Source: JBBDIK01 sp964640385 (GTDB taxonomy: Bacteria > Actinomycetota > UBA4738 > JBBDHU01). From it: a stretch of 5,763 nt of DNA. Positions 5,364 to 5,763 of this stretch are shown piece by piece. Positions within the stretch are counted from its first letter, which is position 1. Every line of letters starts with the position of its first letter. The notes under the pieces were generated by a model. That model was not told the origin of the DNA. It ran no database searches and saw nothing but the letters and a program-made list of their open reading frames with translations. A program made the position numbers and the translations under genes. The DNA is taken from the NCBI GenBank assembly GCA_964640385.1, contig CAZXFL010000056.1:1-5763 (forward strand), in the 5' to 3' direction.

Positions 5364-5732
5364 CTAGTCGCATTCACAGTAGGCCGAGAAGTCTCCGCGG
5401 ATACTGATGAACTCTCCGCTCTCGGCGGTCTCGACATCGTTGCATGACGGCCCGTCGTTCTCGAAGCCCAGCTTCAGCCGCGTGCGATCCCCGGCCTTGA
5501 TGCGCACCCTCTTGACCTGGCCGCTCCCGTCCGCGCTGTAGATATCGTTGCCGAACGAGCCGGGCGGGAGCCCGATCATCGCGTCGGGGGTACCGACGAC
5601 GATGGCGCGCGGCCCGGGATCGCCGGCAGCTGCCGCACCCTGGACGGGCCCGAGGACGGAAACGGCGAGGCAAGCATGAGCGCTCCGGCTCGGGCGTATC
5701 CTGACGCTCGTGGACACCGAGGTCGTCGTCAT
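5364..5732 (-). CDS. Secreted protein with a short beta-rich domain
   Basis: This is a 122-residue precursor from ATG 5732; GTG 5717 is an equally plausible start, and an ATG at 5756 is less so. The N-terminus has Arg residues (VRIRPSR) then a moderately hydrophobic ACLAVSVLGPV and AAAA before GD, consistent with a cleaved signal peptide (cleavage near residue 36). The mature part begins TPDAMIGLPPGSFGNDIYS and GQVKRVRIKAGDRTRLKLGFENDGP. This recalls actinobacterial extracellular domains of the type PDAxI...GxxxYxxxGxGQ...V..G......xxNDG, which usually continue for further strands. Here the frame instead leads to a Cys-containing end (C97, C119, C121) and stops, so the domain looks shortened. 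No ribosome site is visible, and the 5' end overlaps the start of the divergent oxidoreductase gene. The domain identity is from memory of sequence pattern only. Confidence 0.6.
   Translation of the reverse strand: MTTTSVSTSVRIRPSRSAHACLAVSVLGPVQGAAAAGDPGPRAIVVGTPDAMIGLPPGSFGNDIYSADGSGQVKRVRIKAGDRTRLKLGFENDGPSCNDVETAESGEFISIRGDFSAYCECD
5697..5702 (+). promoter_or_regulatory. -10 element of a leaderless promoter
   Basis: TATCCT (TAnnnT) ends 7 bases before the GTG at 5710, so transcription would start at or next to the start codon. No strong -35 is visible near 5674-5679. Confidence 0.45.
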
Positions 5733-5763
5733 CGGGGGTGGGATCGCCGGTCTCACCGCCGCG
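5710..5763 (+). CDS. FAD/NAD(P)-binding oxidoreductase (3' partial)
   Basis: Only 18 codons lie inside the window: GTG, then DTEVVVIGGGIAGLTAA. This is the N-terminal beta-alpha-beta dinucleotide-binding motif (VVVIGGGIAGLTAA, the GxGxxG class) of flavin-dependent oxidoreductases, amine oxidases, phytoene desaturase-like and related enzymes. The acidic TE before the first strand is normal for such N-termini. GTG is chosen because the fingerprint begins only four codons later and a TATCCT -10 box sits 7 bases upstream. The nearby ATG at 5676 is out of frame. Substrate and subfamily cannot be told from this fragment. It is divergent from the secreted-protein gene, and their 5' ends overlap. Confidence 0.8.
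   Translation, partial: MDTEVVVIGGGIAGLTAA

Noticed and set aside
1..5763. CRISPR array, transposon ends or integrase
   Set aside because: No regularly spaced repeats, no terminal inverted repeats flanking a gene, and no recombinase motif in any frame were seen.

Overview
The window is high-GC DNA with strongly G/C-ended codons. It has at least two gene starts that look leaderless, TAnnnT-type -10 elements, and a tRNA gene without an encoded CCA end. Together with the protein families seen (an actinobacterial-type PD-(D/E)XK protein, a DUF2511 lipoprotein, a PadR-associated type membrane protein), this suggests an Actinomycetota chromosome, perhaps one of the less studied deep lineages. No rRNA or marker gene fixes the taxon.

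Layout. Left edge, + strand: the 3' part of a gene for a multi-pass membrane protein (1-677), a GC-rich terminator hairpin (685-712) and a tRNA-Ala(CGC) gene (743-816), followed by two overlapping hairpins (840-878). From 890 to about 5732 every supported gene lies on the minus strand. In minus-strand transcription order, right to left, these are: a secreted protein with a shortened domain (5732-5364); a promoter (5350-5321); a 42-residue CxxC ORF (5230-5102); a 455-residue PD-(D/E)XK nuclease-like protein (5084-3717) whose last 8 bases overlap the start of a DUF2511 lipoprotein (3724-3332); a degraded XRE-type HTH gene (3309-3142); an unrecognised single-pass membrane protein (2985-2476); an 80-residue two-helix membrane protein (2385-2143); an HTH protein (2008-1571); and, 42 bases further on, a HEPN-like protein with an Rx5H motif (1528-890). 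At the right edge, on the + strand, the first 18 codons of an FAD/NAD(P)-binding oxidoreductase start at 5710 and run off the window.

Interpretation. Two modules deserve attention. The first is the HTH + HEPN-like pair (890-2008), arranged like a toxin-antitoxin or abortive-infection operon. The second is the CxxC ORF / nuclease-like / DUF2511 lipoprotein / broken XRE series (3142-5230), in which a cytoplasmic PD-(D/E)XK protein appears translationally coupled to an exported lipoprotein. The minus-strand block begins directly after a tRNA gene, a common integration point, but I found no second copy of the tRNA 3' end and no integrase or transposase, so an island is only a suspicion. Functions beyond family level are inference.
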